A DNA stretch of 64,000 nt from Pectinophora gossypiella (GCF_024362695.1 NC_065423.1:2845001-2909000); one strand, 5' to 3'; shown: positions 10,001 through 20,393, counted from the stretch's first letter. Numbers and translations are program-made. Notes: generated by a model not told the origin, from the letters alone.

Positions 10001-13000
10001 CGCTGGGTGTTTACTTAATTCACGCGTGTTATACCTAGTATCTGAATTTATCTATCTAGTTATGACAGTCACAAAGTAATATGCTAGTATAGGTTCAAGG
10101 CGACGTCTCTAGCCTCGGCTCAATAGTTGTGGCACCAGCGGTCACAGGAACCGTGAGATTAAATAATAATAGACCTACTCTACACTCCGGCGCATGTGAC
10201 TTTGCATGGAATTCATTGGATCCTTATGTAACTTATCAGACACGTTCAATGTTAATATGACCTATGAACATAGGTTGTTAGTGACACCGCAACGAATACT
10301 GAGGGGGATGATGCAGACCATGATTCTGAGTCAATATCGAGTGGAATTTTCCGTCGCTAAATTCGTAAATTTATTTTGTTTTCTTTTAATTATTTTCAAT
10401 TTTATACTTTTTTTCAAAATTCCTCTTGATATTAACTCAGAATAATGAGCTGAATCACCCCCCTCAGTATTCGGTACGATATCACTAACACTTTGTATAC
10501 AGTATTTAAAAAAATATATGATAAGTTTTGTATATAAATCATTTGAAAATCCTCACAAGCTAAAATACAAGGTTGGCAGTCAAGCCTCGTTGGTATGACT
10601 GACATCAATTGCAGAGAGGATCTACACTATTGAATAATGACAGAACTCGCTTCGCATGATTGAAGTGTTTATGACATGCTGTATAAAATGGTTAAAATCA
10701 CTATCACCTACAGGTTGGTAGCACTGTGAAATTATATAAACATTTAAACCTATATAAAAAACAAAATTAAAGATCATTGACACTGTGACGTCATAGAAAA
10801 ACGTGACAAAATGTCGGACTTGTAGCTTTTGCCGCTGAGACGATGGAACCATTAGGCCCGGAGACAAAAAGTTTCATTAAGGACCTTTCGAAGCGTCTCG
10901 TCCAGGCACCTATTTTTGTCAAAGGATTAGTCTAGCTGTTTAAAGGGGAAATGCTGCAAGTCTTTTGGGCACTTTGCCTCGGTGTGATGCTTTGGAGTTT
11001 TTCTATTTGAAGATAACTGTATGTTGTTTTGTGTTTAATAAATTATTATTTATAGGTTAAAGATAAACTAGAGAAAATTTAAATCGAAAAATAAATAGTT
11101 TTTTTTTTATTTCAATTTTTCTTTGTGAGTTTCCCTAAGCACGGGTAAGTGCTATAAAAAAAAAACTAAAATCTTTAAGATAAGGTAGGTTAAAAACGAA
11201 AATCCGCGTCATGAAAGAAGTCCACGAATTTTAATGGAACATTAGTTCGTTGAGGGACGTTCCAGGCTACGTTACTTATAAACAATATAGATGGCGGTGT
11301 AAAAAAATCCTTCGTTTAAGTTTTTTTTTGTTTTGGTTTTCCCCGAAGGGTAAGGCAAAGGGAACTATGCCCATACAGCCATGTCTTACGTATTTTTTTT
11401 TCTTGATGATTAATGAAATGATGAAAGGTGATGAATGATGATGATGAAACCTAAGCCCCCACCCTCGGAGTAGACTCCTACTCCGAACCCCAAACGAATT
11501 AACTCAAAAGCCCGCATAAACTTTTGAGTTATGAAGCGGCTTCCCGGCACGAAGCGAAAATAGGCAGATACACTTTGTTTATTGAATACTCCAATATAAT
11601 AACACTCGCGAATGTCTTCTGACTAACTTAATGCGATCATTAACCACAAAACACCACTTCGTATTAATTATTTAGATTACTCAATGAAGAAAGCAACTGT
11701 CCCGTTCCCGTTTCCCGCCGAAAAGCCCCTTCGTTTAAGCTTATAAATATAATATACATCGTGTATATATATGTCGTGTGAAAGGATTATATTTGAAGGA
11801 TTTAATCGACCCTAGTGGATCGATAGCGGTAAGCGCTGAATGAGGATTTCGACCACGCCGGCGGGGTCGCTATGGGGTTTAATCTCTCATACAATTCATA
11901 CAACGCGCGGTGCAGAACTCATGCGCCGGCGCACAAACTTACCAGTCATAACCAATGTGTAGAGGTCGGAGGGGCTGGCCTCCCATATCACGGTGGGGAT
12001 GTCTTTGACTGCTGTGGGGGTCAGCTCGTTGCCTTCCTTCACCTCAGCGCCGCTAGGGTACCTCACCTGGAGTTGAGGAAGATAGATAAATGAGATAATC
12101 CAATTCAAAAGGCCTTACGGCGGCTGGGTCTATTAGCTTTTTTTCAATGGGTACATACTAAATATGCCTAATATTGTAAAACATTGACATTATGAATAAA
12201 TGAGTAACATTAACTTTTTAAATATTTCTTTTTTTTATCACTTTGTGAGACTGTCCTTAGTTTAGTAAGGACATTGCAGGCTTAAATCACCTGATTATCC
12301 GAAAAAGTATGATTCCGTGCTTCGGGAGGCACGCTAAGCCGTTGGTACCGGGCTACTAGCCCAAACACCTCCACCAACCCGCAGTGGAGTAGCGTGGTGG
12401 AATATGCTCCATACCCCCTCCGATTGATTGAGGGGAGGCCTGTGCTCAGCAGTGGGACGTGTATAGGCTGTTATATAATACAACATAGAATGCATATAGC
12501 ATCGCGCCTGTATCCTGGAAGAGGTAGGCAGAGGTGTATATTATAAACAATACACACACTCCTCGCCAGCTAAAGTTCTTATATAAGACGAACCGTTTGC
12601 CGTGCACGAAAGAAAACTTGTCTAAAACTTTGCCAATAATCGATAAAATTGTAGAATTTCTAATATCGATTAATCGATAATATCAATAGGCATATCGATA
12701 TGTAAATTATTTACAGCCTTTAAAAATAATCGATTATTAATTGATATACAGTCGATTATCGGGCAACACTAACCAGTCATTTCGAGCCCCTCTGTACACG
12801 AAAACACGGAAGACACGAAAAGTTGTAGTTTGCTTTGTTTTGTAATAAGTTTGTTGTATTTGTTGAGTTATAGTCTGAACCTTAAACGTATTACTTAATA
12901 AATAAATACATAAATATATGTAAAGTTCTGGCTACTGGTGTACGATTGTACCGGGTGAGAGCCTTCAGCGCTCCCCATTTGTCCGGCCAAGTAGTTAATG

Positions 13001-15240
13001 CCATCTGCGGCAAATCTACAATAAGTCACGTCAAAAAAAAAGGTGTACGATAATAGTCGTCAACTTTGTTGCATCTGTATCAACTAACAAGCGACAATGA
13101 TCCATAATATTTACTATAAATACACCATAATTATAATTATTAAAATCTTGTATGCTTGTAAAATTTAGTTCTATTTACGTACATAGTAGGTAATGTTCAC
13201 CATAATTTACGTTGATAAATAGTAACGCGTTCACACGTAGCAATTACAGGTTTCATTATGCTTGTGCAACTGTAATTCAACTGTAATTTTGATACAATTC
13301 CAAATGATAACTATGACAGGACTAACGAGGCATGACCTATTATTGTAGTGTCATATACGCGACATATATCCATTAACAGCCAAGTACCTACCTAATCCCA
13401 CTGCATTTGCCAAGTCGTGAATTATTAATCATTATACAGGGTGTTAGTGACATGAGGGGGATGATTCAGACCATGATTCTGAGTAAATATCATGTGAAAT
13501 TTTCCGCCCCAAAATTCATAATATTTTTTGTGTTTATTTAAATTATTTTCAATTTTATACTTTTGCGATGGAAAATTTCACTTGATATTAACTCAGAATA
13601 ATGATCGGATTCATACCCCTCAGTATTTGTTACGATGTCACTTACACCCTGTACAAGTACATACAAGTAGATAGGGTGTTAGTGACATCGTAACAAATAC
13701 TGAAGAGGATGATTCTGAGCTGATATCAAGTGGATTTTCCTGACTGAATGTAAAATTTTGTGTTTTGTTTTAATTATTTTCAGTTCTATACTTTTGCGAC
13801 GGAAAATTCTACTTGATAGCAACTCAGAATCATGGTCTGAACCATCCCTCAAAGTTTTCGTTACTATATCACTAACACTCGGTATATATTTTTTGATTTA
13901 GTTTGCATTTATAATGGCCCCGATTCCTGCAGACACCATCTAATTTTAAGTTATACCTGTAATTTACTTATCCGCCGAAAAGGAAATACTAGCAGAAAAG
14001 TTAAAAGATAAAGTAGGTAGGTTGTCTACGCAGACCATGCAAGGATTATTACCATAAAATTGGTTTTGATTGCGTAACAACAGCTGTATATTTACTTGGC
14101 ATATTGAAATAGCATTTGCATTGATTACAAGACAATAAACCGGTTTACGACTGATGGAAAAGTTTTTCGTTGTTGAAACTTAGTTTGAGTAAAAGTGTAA
14201 ATAAACTTGAAACTGGTTGGTTAGTCGTTAAAGAGTCAGAGAGAATTTGAAAATGGTACTCGGTGAGTGCCCCACAGCGATGCAATGCTATTCGGTTTTC
14301 TTTCACAGTCCACTCCATCGTGAAAAATCGTGGCAAATGACCATTTTTTGTTTTAAAATAATTGTCAAACATTCAAAAATGGAATGCAATAAAATTATTT
14401 TAAAAATCATGTTCAAAATTTAAAAATAATGTGCCAGTGACAAAACTTTGGGACCGACTACGTAAATTATGAAATTCTGATTACTACATAAAGACAGATC
14501 TAAAATTAACGAAAAACATTTCCTTTTTATATTTAACTTATTTATGCATTTTAATCAAAAATAATATAATAAGATGTTATCACGTTTTTCTGTGACGTCA
14601 CAATGTGCTGTTTCATACAAATTCCATAGTAATTTCGTGTTTTGACGTTTAGTAAAAAGTAATTGATTTGACTAGTTGGAAACTACCCTATTCTGAACCT
14701 AAGTTTAACGAACGAAATGGATTTACATGAATTATGAGTACCTAGGTAGCACCTACAAGGAATACAGATTCCAATTTCAATTTCCGAAACATCGAGAGTC
14801 TACGTTTCGAAGCAATTCTTTTGGACATTTTCAAATACTTAGGTACATGATGCAACTTTTGAGTTTTTGCTAAACCGCTCTTGACCAGAACGGAACGTAG
14901 TCTGAAAAATCCCTCATTCTCAGTTAGGGTACTTAGTGGTACACCTGTCTCCTTGTGAAAGTACCTATCGGCGTTTCATCGAACTTTGTCTTAAATGATA
15001 ATGATTTTATATAAAAAAATAGGTACACGATTATGATTTTAAACATAGAAAAATAATCTTAGTACTTACGGTAGCCAATGCAACCGGAGCCTTTGGGATG
15101 ACATCGGGGACGACGCCGTGGGTCTCGAAGGACTTCGCCACCGTCGACATGGCTCTCGCTAGCACCCTAAAATTGACCATAGTGCTGTCTGCTATTAACA
15201 AAACGATCGCACATCTCAATATACGAAAAACGGGCGCCAT
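7084..15240 (-). CDS. Phosphatidylethanolamine-binding protein (PEBP), complete, four exons
   Basis: Exons on the minus strand are 15240-15070, 12066-11943, 8804-8591 and 7222-7084 (TAA at 7086-7084). Intron phases are 0, 1 and 2 and all joins are in frame, giving 215 residues. PEBP hallmarks are present: HGVVPDVIPKAP near the start, YPSGAEV, ELTPT, TVIWEASPSDLYTLVMTD, the ligand-binding block DPDAPSRKDPKFREWHHW, and GPPEGTGLHRYVFLVYKQ, the second conserved block. The C-terminus ends YKQLGA. Known family role: binding of phospholipid or nucleotide ligands in an anion pocket and, in animals, modulation of kinase cascades; the role of this insect paralogue is not established. Start choice is ambiguous. 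The first ATG (15240) adds 30 residues with a hydrophobic patch (CAIVLLIADS); an internal ATG at 15150 begins MSTVAKSFETHGVV, the usual cytosolic PEBP start. The introns contain SINEs, MITEs and a LINE tail. Confidence 0.95.
7272..7293 (+). repeat. (TCCA)n microsatellite
   Basis: Five to six TCCA units just upstream of the last PEBP exon acceptor. A (TATG)n run follows at 7390-7418. Confidence 0.9.
7492..7652. mobile_element. Family K MITE in PEBP intron 3
   Basis: Perfect termini GGGGCCTGTTTCATAA and TTATGAAACAGGCCCC-like, with inner arms ACAATTGTAAATTACAA and TTGTAATTTACAATTAT. A larger diverged relative spans about 25018-25555 in HDAC3 intron 1. Confidence 0.8.
7795..7902 (-). mobile_element. 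SINE family B, 3' fragment in PEBP intron 3
   Basis: Reverse-strand 3' end: CGTCCCACTGCTGGGCACAG, then ATGGAGCATACTCCACCACG. Confidence 0.7.
7999..8211 (-). pseudogene. LINE ORF2 C-terminal fragment in PEBP intron 3
   Basis: A 70-residue open frame reads PKIYNKIPADLKN, then FKFENKLREWLVERAFY, then EFYNI at the stop. This matches the tail of reverse-transcriptase ORFs (P..YNKLP......FK..LK.WL...AFY...EF). It lies inside intron 3 of the PEBP gene, same strand, and is 5'-truncated. Confidence 0.65.
8318..8545 (+). repeat. Family I repeat with TGACGTCA core, PEBP intron 3
   Basis: Contains CCAACTAGTCAAATCAGTTA, then GCACACTGTGACGTCATAG, then TTTTCGTTAGTTTTAGATC. Copies at 14452-14690 (-), 16555-16777 continuing at 17102 (-), and 52683-53155 (+, split by a family D insert). 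Fragments at 10775-10815 and 59065-59200. Confidence 0.75.
9045..9400 (+). repeat. Family E repeat split by a MITE (PEBP intron 2)
   Basis: Contains AGAATAAGGAATAATGCTAC, CACCAGCGGCTGAGCTAGG and GATGCGCGTGTAC. It is interrupted at 9185-9330 by a family F MITE, then continues GATAACCTCAATGTGTAGTG. Uninterrupted copies are at 21822-22025, 28404-28622 and 31418-31625; a diverged one is at 32175-32310. Confidence 0.75.
9185..9330. mobile_element. Family F MITE inside a family E repeat
   Basis: Same termini as the copy at 1806-1947. Intact family E copies elsewhere (GCGTGTACGATAACGTC) show the empty site, so the insertion boundaries can be read directly. Confidence 0.8.
9822..9955 (+). mobile_element. 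SINE family B, 5' fragment in PEBP intron 2
   Basis: tRNA-like head with GGTCTAGTAGTTAGAGCG and GGGTTCGATTCCC, truncated after the TTTGGTAAGGAC segment. Confidence 0.75.
10273..10495. mobile_element. Family G palindromic MITE in PEBP intron 2
   Basis: The two halves are inverted copies: GTTAGTGACACCGC, GAGGGGGATGATG and CATGATTCTGAG on the left, mirrored by CTCAGAATAATGAGCTG and ATCACTAACAC on the right. Flanked by TA. Confidence 0.75.
11325..11735 (-). repeat. 400-bp repeat, inverted copy of 36937-37350, PEBP intron 2
   Basis: CCCCGAAGGGTAAGGCAAAG to TCCCGCCGAAAAGCCCCTTC. It is the near-identical reverse complement of the copy about 25 kb away. It contains the palindromes GGAGTAGACTCCTACTCC and AACTCAAAAG...CTTTTGAGTT. 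Confidence 0.8.
12236..12475 (+). mobile_element. SINE family B, 3' two-thirds, in PEBP intron 1
   Basis: Starts ATCACTTTGTGAGACTGTCC and runs to CAGCAGTGGGACGTGTATAG. The tRNA head is missing. Confidence 0.75.
12620..12770. promoter_or_regulatory. Cluster of ATCGAT-type sites in PEBP intron 1
   Basis: Six CGAT cores in about 120 bp: AATCGATAAAA, ATATCGATTAATCGATAAT, CATATCGATATG, AATCGATTATT and GTCGATTATCG. Function unknown; the density is the evidence. Confidence 0.4.
12936..13042 (+). mobile_element. Family D repeat, 3' fragment
   Basis: Sense 3' end: TGTACCGGGTGAGAGCCTTC to AATAAGTCACGTCAAAAAAA. Another fragment, in reverse, is at about 11790-11878. Confidence 0.7.
13437..13651. mobile_element. 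Family G palindromic MITE in PEBP intron 1
   Basis: Termini CAGGGTGTTAGTGACAT and ATGTCACTTACACCCTG, flanked by TA (13435-13436 and 13652-13653). The whole element can fold into one hairpin. Confidence 0.85.
13674..13882. mobile_element. Family G palindromic MITE, second copy 23 bp away
   Basis: GGGTGTTAGTGACATCGTAA on the left, mirrored by CGTTACTATATCACTAACAC on the right. Diverged from its neighbour, so not a simple tandem duplicate. Confidence 0.78.
14452..14692 (-). repeat. Family I repeat, PEBP intron 1
   Basis: Reverse copy: GTTTTTCTGTGACGTCACAA and GACTAGTTGGAAACTACCC are both readable. Confidence 0.75.
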
Positions 15241-15783
15241 CTTGGCGGTGAATTTAGAAACAAAATTTTTCTTTTTTAAGAGTACTGGCTGTTTCGAAAA
15301 TTGAAAATATTAAAACTATCTGAATGGAAAGGAATGGAACGATATTTGAATTTGAACGAACGTGTGCAGTTCGTTCGGCCAACGTCTGTCGTCTGTGTCA
15401 TTGCAGAGAGCGACGGGTTATATAAACCATGCATAACCTGTTCCTATAGGCGTACTGTTGAGGACTAAAGTACTAGAATATAAAGGAGGAAAAGATTTGT
15501 ACACTGTTCGGTGTCAGATTAGAATTATACAGCCTTTTATAACATTAACTGTTGTCCGTTCATCCTCCTATATGATGTATGTATGAGCATTGAACTGAGG
15601 GACTTTCCAGGGTACGTTCACCAAAAACAATACAGATAAAATACAATACAGAGAAAAACAAAACAATAGATGGCGTTGTACTGCTTATTAACGTGATGGG
15701 TTAAAAACTGAAGTCCGACAAACTGTTATCCGACAAGATTTTACTTTGGCAATATGAAAATCTATTGCAGTAAGATCGATGCT

Positions 15784-16152
15784 TTCAAAATGTGGTGTTG
15801 GCGTAGGTTGCTACGCATACCTTGGACTGCGATGCGTACGAATGAGTCCATATTAAAGAGCTCAAGATCACGACGCGGCTCTCCTCAATATGCCGGAATC
15901 GTGCCCTAAGCTTCTTCGGACATATTATGCGGTCACCGAAGCACAGTCTGGAGAAGCAGATCATCGTTGGGCAAGTGGATGGCAAACGTGCGCGAGGAAG
16001 GGCGCCTACGAGGTGGTCTGACATCGTGAAGATGACGGTGGGCGGCAGCATACAGAGGGCGGTCCACGCAGCATATAGCCGTACCGAGTGGAAAACCATA
16101 ACCTGTGGTCGCGATCCTCAGCAGTGAGGGAACGACGAAGAAGAAGAAGATA
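15784..16152 (+). pseudogene. LINE ORF2 C-terminal fragment with frameshifts (RTE-like)
   Basis: Pieces in shifted frames read WRRLLRIPWTAMRTNESIL, then FFGHIMRSPKHSLEKQII, then VDGKRARGRAPTRWSDIVK, then AYSRTEWKTI before a stop near 16125. This is the typical RTE/BovB-like tail (RI.W....TNE.IL ... GHI.R ... G...G.R...RW.D). The tail is followed by a GAA microsatellite at about 16132-16150. It is dead and 5'-truncated. Confidence 0.7.
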
Positions 16153-16554
16153 TGAAAATCGGACACTTTTTATTCCGACAATACATAATTACGACATGTC
16201 TTAACTTCGATACTACTCTACCCTGGAAAGCCCCTCACTGTGTTAGTTTAGCAAGATGTATGAACTGAAATAGGACTAAAAAGAAAATGTTAAAGCATTA
16301 TAGCAAACAAGACAATGGTGCCAATTCGGGCGGATACAAACTTAACGTAATCTTAGTTTGACAGCGCTTTAACTAGTGCCGTCCTTCTCTTATAATAAGC
16401 GCAAGAAAGAGATAGAGCTTGTTTTAATCCTATTAAGTTTAAATTTGTTGTTGCCCGAATCGACGCCATTACGTTAGCACAAATTAAAATTAAAACTGGT
16501 TTATTTCCGAAAAAGTAGTACCTGTCATGAAGAATTGAGTCGTGTATTAGATTC

Positions 16555-17122
16555 AAGATAAATTTGAAATGCTGATTACTAAATACCGAACTAAAACTAA
16601 CGATAATCTTTTTCTGTTTTCTATTTAACTTAGGTATTTATGAATTTTAATCAAGAAAACGTAATAATAAGTCCAATATTTCATCACGTTTTTCTATGAC
16701 GTCACAGTGTGCTTTTTCATACAAATTCCATAGCAGTTTCGTGTTTTGACATTGAGTAAAAAGTAACTCATTTGACTGAGGAGCTCGGTTGCGCAGCGGT
16801 AAACGCGCTCGGTCTGCGATTGTTGAAGTTAAGCAACTTTCGCAAAGGCCGGTCTTAGGATGGGATGGATGACCACAAAAAAAAAGTTTTCATCTCGAGC
16901 TCCTCCGTGCTTCGGAAGGCACGTTAAGCCGTTGGTCCCGGTTGCATTAGCAGTCGTTAATAACCACGAATCCGCACTGGGCCCGCGTGGTGGTTTAAGG
17001 CCCGATCTCCATAGGGGATGGATGGATAGCCATCCATAGGGAAGGCCCGTGCCCCAGCAGTGGGGACGTTAATGGGCTGGTGATGATGAACTCATTTGAC
17101 TAGTAGGAAAGTAGCCTATTAT
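16555..17122 (-). repeat. Family I repeat interrupted by a SINE and a foldback element
   Basis: Reverse copy, with GTTTTTCTATGACGTCACAG and AAAGTAACTCATTTGACT. It is split at 16778 by the family C SINE and ended at 17122 by the foldback; after the foldback the flank resumes at 18562. Confidence 0.78.
16778..17088 (+). mobile_element. SINE family C, complete, with target-site duplication
   Basis: Starts GAGGAGCTCGGTTGCGCAGC, whose TGCGCAGCGGTAAACGC stretch is like a pol III A box. It contains the shared central segment GTGCTTCGGAAGGCACGTTA and ends in a TGATGATG tail. A perfect 13-bp duplication AACTCATTTGACT flanks it (16765-16777 and 17089-17101). A second copy is at 42605-42897. Confidence 0.85.
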
Positions 17123-18561
17123 GTGTGCGTCAAGCTAGCGGCCTCAAAAAAAAATGGGCACGAAAAAATAATTTGACCATACCAAAAAATAGTACTCTTA
17201 TTGAAAAAAATAGTACCTGTTGTAAAAAAATTAGTACCATCACGGTTCTGGATTTATAGCCATGTTTTATTGCACTTGCTAGCTTGACGGTGAGCGAAAT
17301 TTGGCGAGAGTTAACGACAAGGTCTTTCGCTTTGATTTAAACGCCAAAAAATAGTACCGAAATAGTACTCACCCCCTGCAAAATACCGAAAGTAGTACTT
17401 CAACGGTTCCAAAGTTATAAAGGCAGTTCTTTGATCCCGCTAGCTTGACGTTTTGAAAATACCTATTATCTGGGGAACGCTTGCATACTTCAGTATGTAA
17501 CTAATGTCAATAAACTCGTATGAAATAGTACTCCCTACCATCATAATTTTGATCCGATTCTCTTTGTAGAAATGTTAAACAATCATCATAACCTATGCCA
17601 TACATTTGTTGTTGATACAGCCACGTAGACAATTACATAACCTCACAATTTATTCGTAAGTATTGCCATTTTGGAGGTCTACCCTACCATTTCTTTGCAC
17701 TTCAGTGCTGCTATTACAAAAAATTCCTATTGCATACACCCATATGCACTAATTTTAATAGAAAATGGCTGCATGAGTCTAGTTCTTATCGAAAACAATC
17801 TGTGATTTTAATACATCATAATACATTTTTAATCTGCTATTTTATTTTATAATTTATACCTTCATGTTGAATTTGTTACGGATCGAAGTGTTTGTTAATA
17901 AACAATTTGCAGTATTTGTAGAATAACTCAAAGAGTTTCAACAATGATATTACTTTCATCTAACAACCCTGGCACTTCACCAATTTTTACCCAAAAATGG
18001 GGAAAAATACTGAAATCTGACAACATTCTTGACCATGTGTAATAATTTTGTTCGCGACTGTACTCGTCTTGATAAATGTATGACATAGGTTATAATGACC
18101 TTTTGACATATTTCTACAAAGAGAATCAGGTCCAAATTATGATGGTAGGGAGTACTATTTCATACGAGTTTATTGACATTAGTTACAAACTGAAGTATGC
18201 AAGCATTCCCCAGATAATAGGTATTTTCAAAACGTCAAGCTAGCGGGATCAAAGAACTACCTTTATAACTTTGGAACCGTTGAAGTACTACTTTCGGTAT
18301 TTTGCAGGGGGTGAGTACTATTTCGATACTATTTTTTGGCGTTTAAATCAAAGCGAAAGACCTTGTCGTTAACTCTCGCCAAATTTCGCTCACCGTCAAG
18401 CTAGCAAGTGCAATAAAACATGGCTATAAATCCAGAACCGTGATGGTACTAATTTTTTTACAACAGGTACTATTTTTTTCAATAAGAGTACTATTTTTTG
18501 GTATGGTCAAATTATTTTTTCGTGCCCATTTTTTTTTTGAGGCCGCTAGCTTGACGCACAC
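17123..18561. mobile_element. Foldback DNA element with about 485-bp inverted arms
   Basis: The left arm (17123 to about 17608) and right arm (about 18075-18561) are near-identical in inverted orientation and almost gap-free (paired positions sum to about 35683). The outer 20 bp are perfect. It is flanked by the direct repeat CCTATTAT (17115-17122 and 18562-18569); a 9-bp reading adds the following G. The 12-bp box CGTCAAGCTAGC or its reverse occurs three times per arm: 17128-17139, 17278-17289, 17439-17450, and mirrored at 18233-18244, 18394-18405, 18545-18556. Short A-tract plus TAGTAC motifs recur in both arms. The roughly 470-bp core shows no ORF, so the element is non-autonomous. The 8- or 9-bp duplication fits the hAT or Foldback/Mutator groups. 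Confidence 0.88.
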
Positions 18562-19185
18562 CCTATTATGTAAAGTCAAAACGCTCTGTTGAAACTCAAA
18601 ATTATACTCTACAGCGCTATCACTTCACTTAAATATCGCTTCAAAACATGTTATGGCTGAGAGGATGAAGTGTGAAGCGCAAGGAAATTCAAATATACAC
18701 GCAAAAATCTAAATAATAATATAATCTGAATATTACCTAAACATTTCACTTTTTATATTATTATGTAATACAAATAGTTATCTGATGGGTTCAACACTGA
18801 CTAAAATAAAGATAGGAATGTGAAGTAACATCGAATATAGAATTTATCTTATCTTTCTTGCTGTAACCTTAACCACATATTACATATTGAAAAGACGTAT
18901 CTGCAGTATTTTGCTAAAATAATTTGTGTCTAATTGACAATAGCAAAAGGTGCAAATCAGATTCGCCAAAAATTTCAGATACGGCAGCGACAACACGCTG
19001 TAATATTGTAAGTTATTTATATATTTATAAAATTTACAAATATATTATGTATTATTTATTGATGATCTTAGGACTTATTTTAACCACCACATTGTTGCTT
19101 TTTGAAAAATCACATTCGAATGTGATTATTGTTATCAAAACCTCATAGTAGAGAAGCTAATTTCAATCCGGGTCAAAAATTCGTG

Positions 19186-19312
19186 GCTGACTTTGCAAAC
19201 TGACGTATCTGCAATTCTTTTGCTAAAAAAAATTGTATCTTATTGACAATTGCAAATGTTTCAAATCGGATTTGCCAAAAATTTCAGATACGTCTGTTTG
19301 CGACGTCAACGA
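19186..19312. mobile_element. MITE with GACGTATCTG ends
   Basis: CTGACGTATCTGCAATTC on the left and TTTCAGATACGTCTG on the right are inverted. Relatives are at about 18893-18990 and 32790-32898. All keep CTTATTGACAATTG-like and TCGCCAAAAATT-like interiors. Confidence 0.65.
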
Positions 19313-19407
19313 CGAATTGTGGATTAAGTTCAAATTAATTGAAAGAAATCACAGAATTTGATTTTCCCAAAAGGTACTTTCGAGCTTTTCGCTATCTTTT
19401 TCTTCTT

Positions 19408-19885
19408 ATCGTGTAGGTTATGAGGTGGAATACCACCCGCCAAAGGCCCAACACATGACACGACATGACTCGTGTATCGACTATGACATTACAGGCTGAT
19501 CACCTGATTGTCCGAAAGTAAGATGATCCGTGCTTCGAAAGGCACATTAAGCTGTTAGTCCCGGTTACTACTTACTGATGTACCTAAGTAAATAGTCGTT
19601 ACATGAGCCATGGCCTTTGGCGGCTCAATAATAACCCTGACACCAGGGTTGATGAGGTTGGTAATTAACCTTACAATCCCTAGTTTGGTCAGGACATTAC
19701 AGGCTGATCACCTGATTTTCCGAAAGTAAGACGATCCGTGCATCGGAAAGCACGTTAAGCCGTTGGTCCTGGTTACTACTTACTGATGTACATGAGCCAT
19801 GTCAGAGGCCTTTGGCGGCTCAATAATAACCCTGACACCAGAGTTGATGAGGTTGGTAATTCACCTCACAACCCACACGATAGAA
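19408..19885. mobile_element. Clustered partial SINE family A copies
   Basis: A reversed 3' fragment (about 19408-19475) is followed by two head-less plus-strand fragments in tandem (about 19483-19675 and 19676-19885). Each of the latter has the GTGCTTCG...CACGTTAAGC segment and the GGCGGCTCAATAATAACC end. Confidence 0.65.
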
Positions 19886-20306
19886 GAAGAATTCTAAAAA
19901 AAATAATATTTCCCATTCAAAATCCACGATCATTGATTGTGGTATAAACCGTGTAGGTAGGTATCATGACCGCAGCACTTTTCTCGCCGTCTGTACCGAC
20001 ACTGCTGTATTGTGAGCTTCCTCCCGAGTGTCAGACAAGAAGCAATACCAACAAGTCAATTCTATGAAATGAGCACTGGATACTATCGAGTTTTATTAAA
20101 TTAGCTACCGAGAGCCTTTGTTACTGGCTACCTGGTATAAGGAAAGGATGACTACTTTTGAATTTTCGATCATAATTTTGCACTTATTTATAGGTGGAAT
20201 TCTCATTGAAAAAATTTGTAAAATTTTGTACAAATCTATAAGTTTGCTTTTTTCCCTAACATGCGTGTCACGTGATTTTGTGCGTATTTTGAAAGAACGA
20301 CATGAC

Positions 20307-20393
20307 TTAACCTCTCATCTGCCGGAACGCGGATCTCGACCAGACACAATGTAAAATCTATTGTGTCTGGTATCTCGGCAGATGAGAGGTTAA
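20307..20393. repeat. 87-bp hairpin with two paired blocks
   Basis: TTAACCTCTCATCTGCCG (20307-20324) pairs perfectly with CGGCAGATGAGAGGTTAA (20376-20393). CCAGACACAAT (20340-20350) pairs with ATTGTGTCTGG (20360-20370) around a 9-nt loop. The internal loop is asymmetric: 15 nt against 5. Confidence 0.8.

Noticed and set aside
14145..14372. 75-codon minus-strand frame (MFDNYFKTKNGH...)
   Set aside because: Looked for a chemosensory or small secreted protein; no signal peptide, no family motif, no splice partners.
19100..19148. Hydrophobic end of the 18924-19148 plus frame as a membrane peptide
   Set aside because: Overlaps a GACGTATCTG MITE relative; AT-rich codons give spurious hydrophobic runs.
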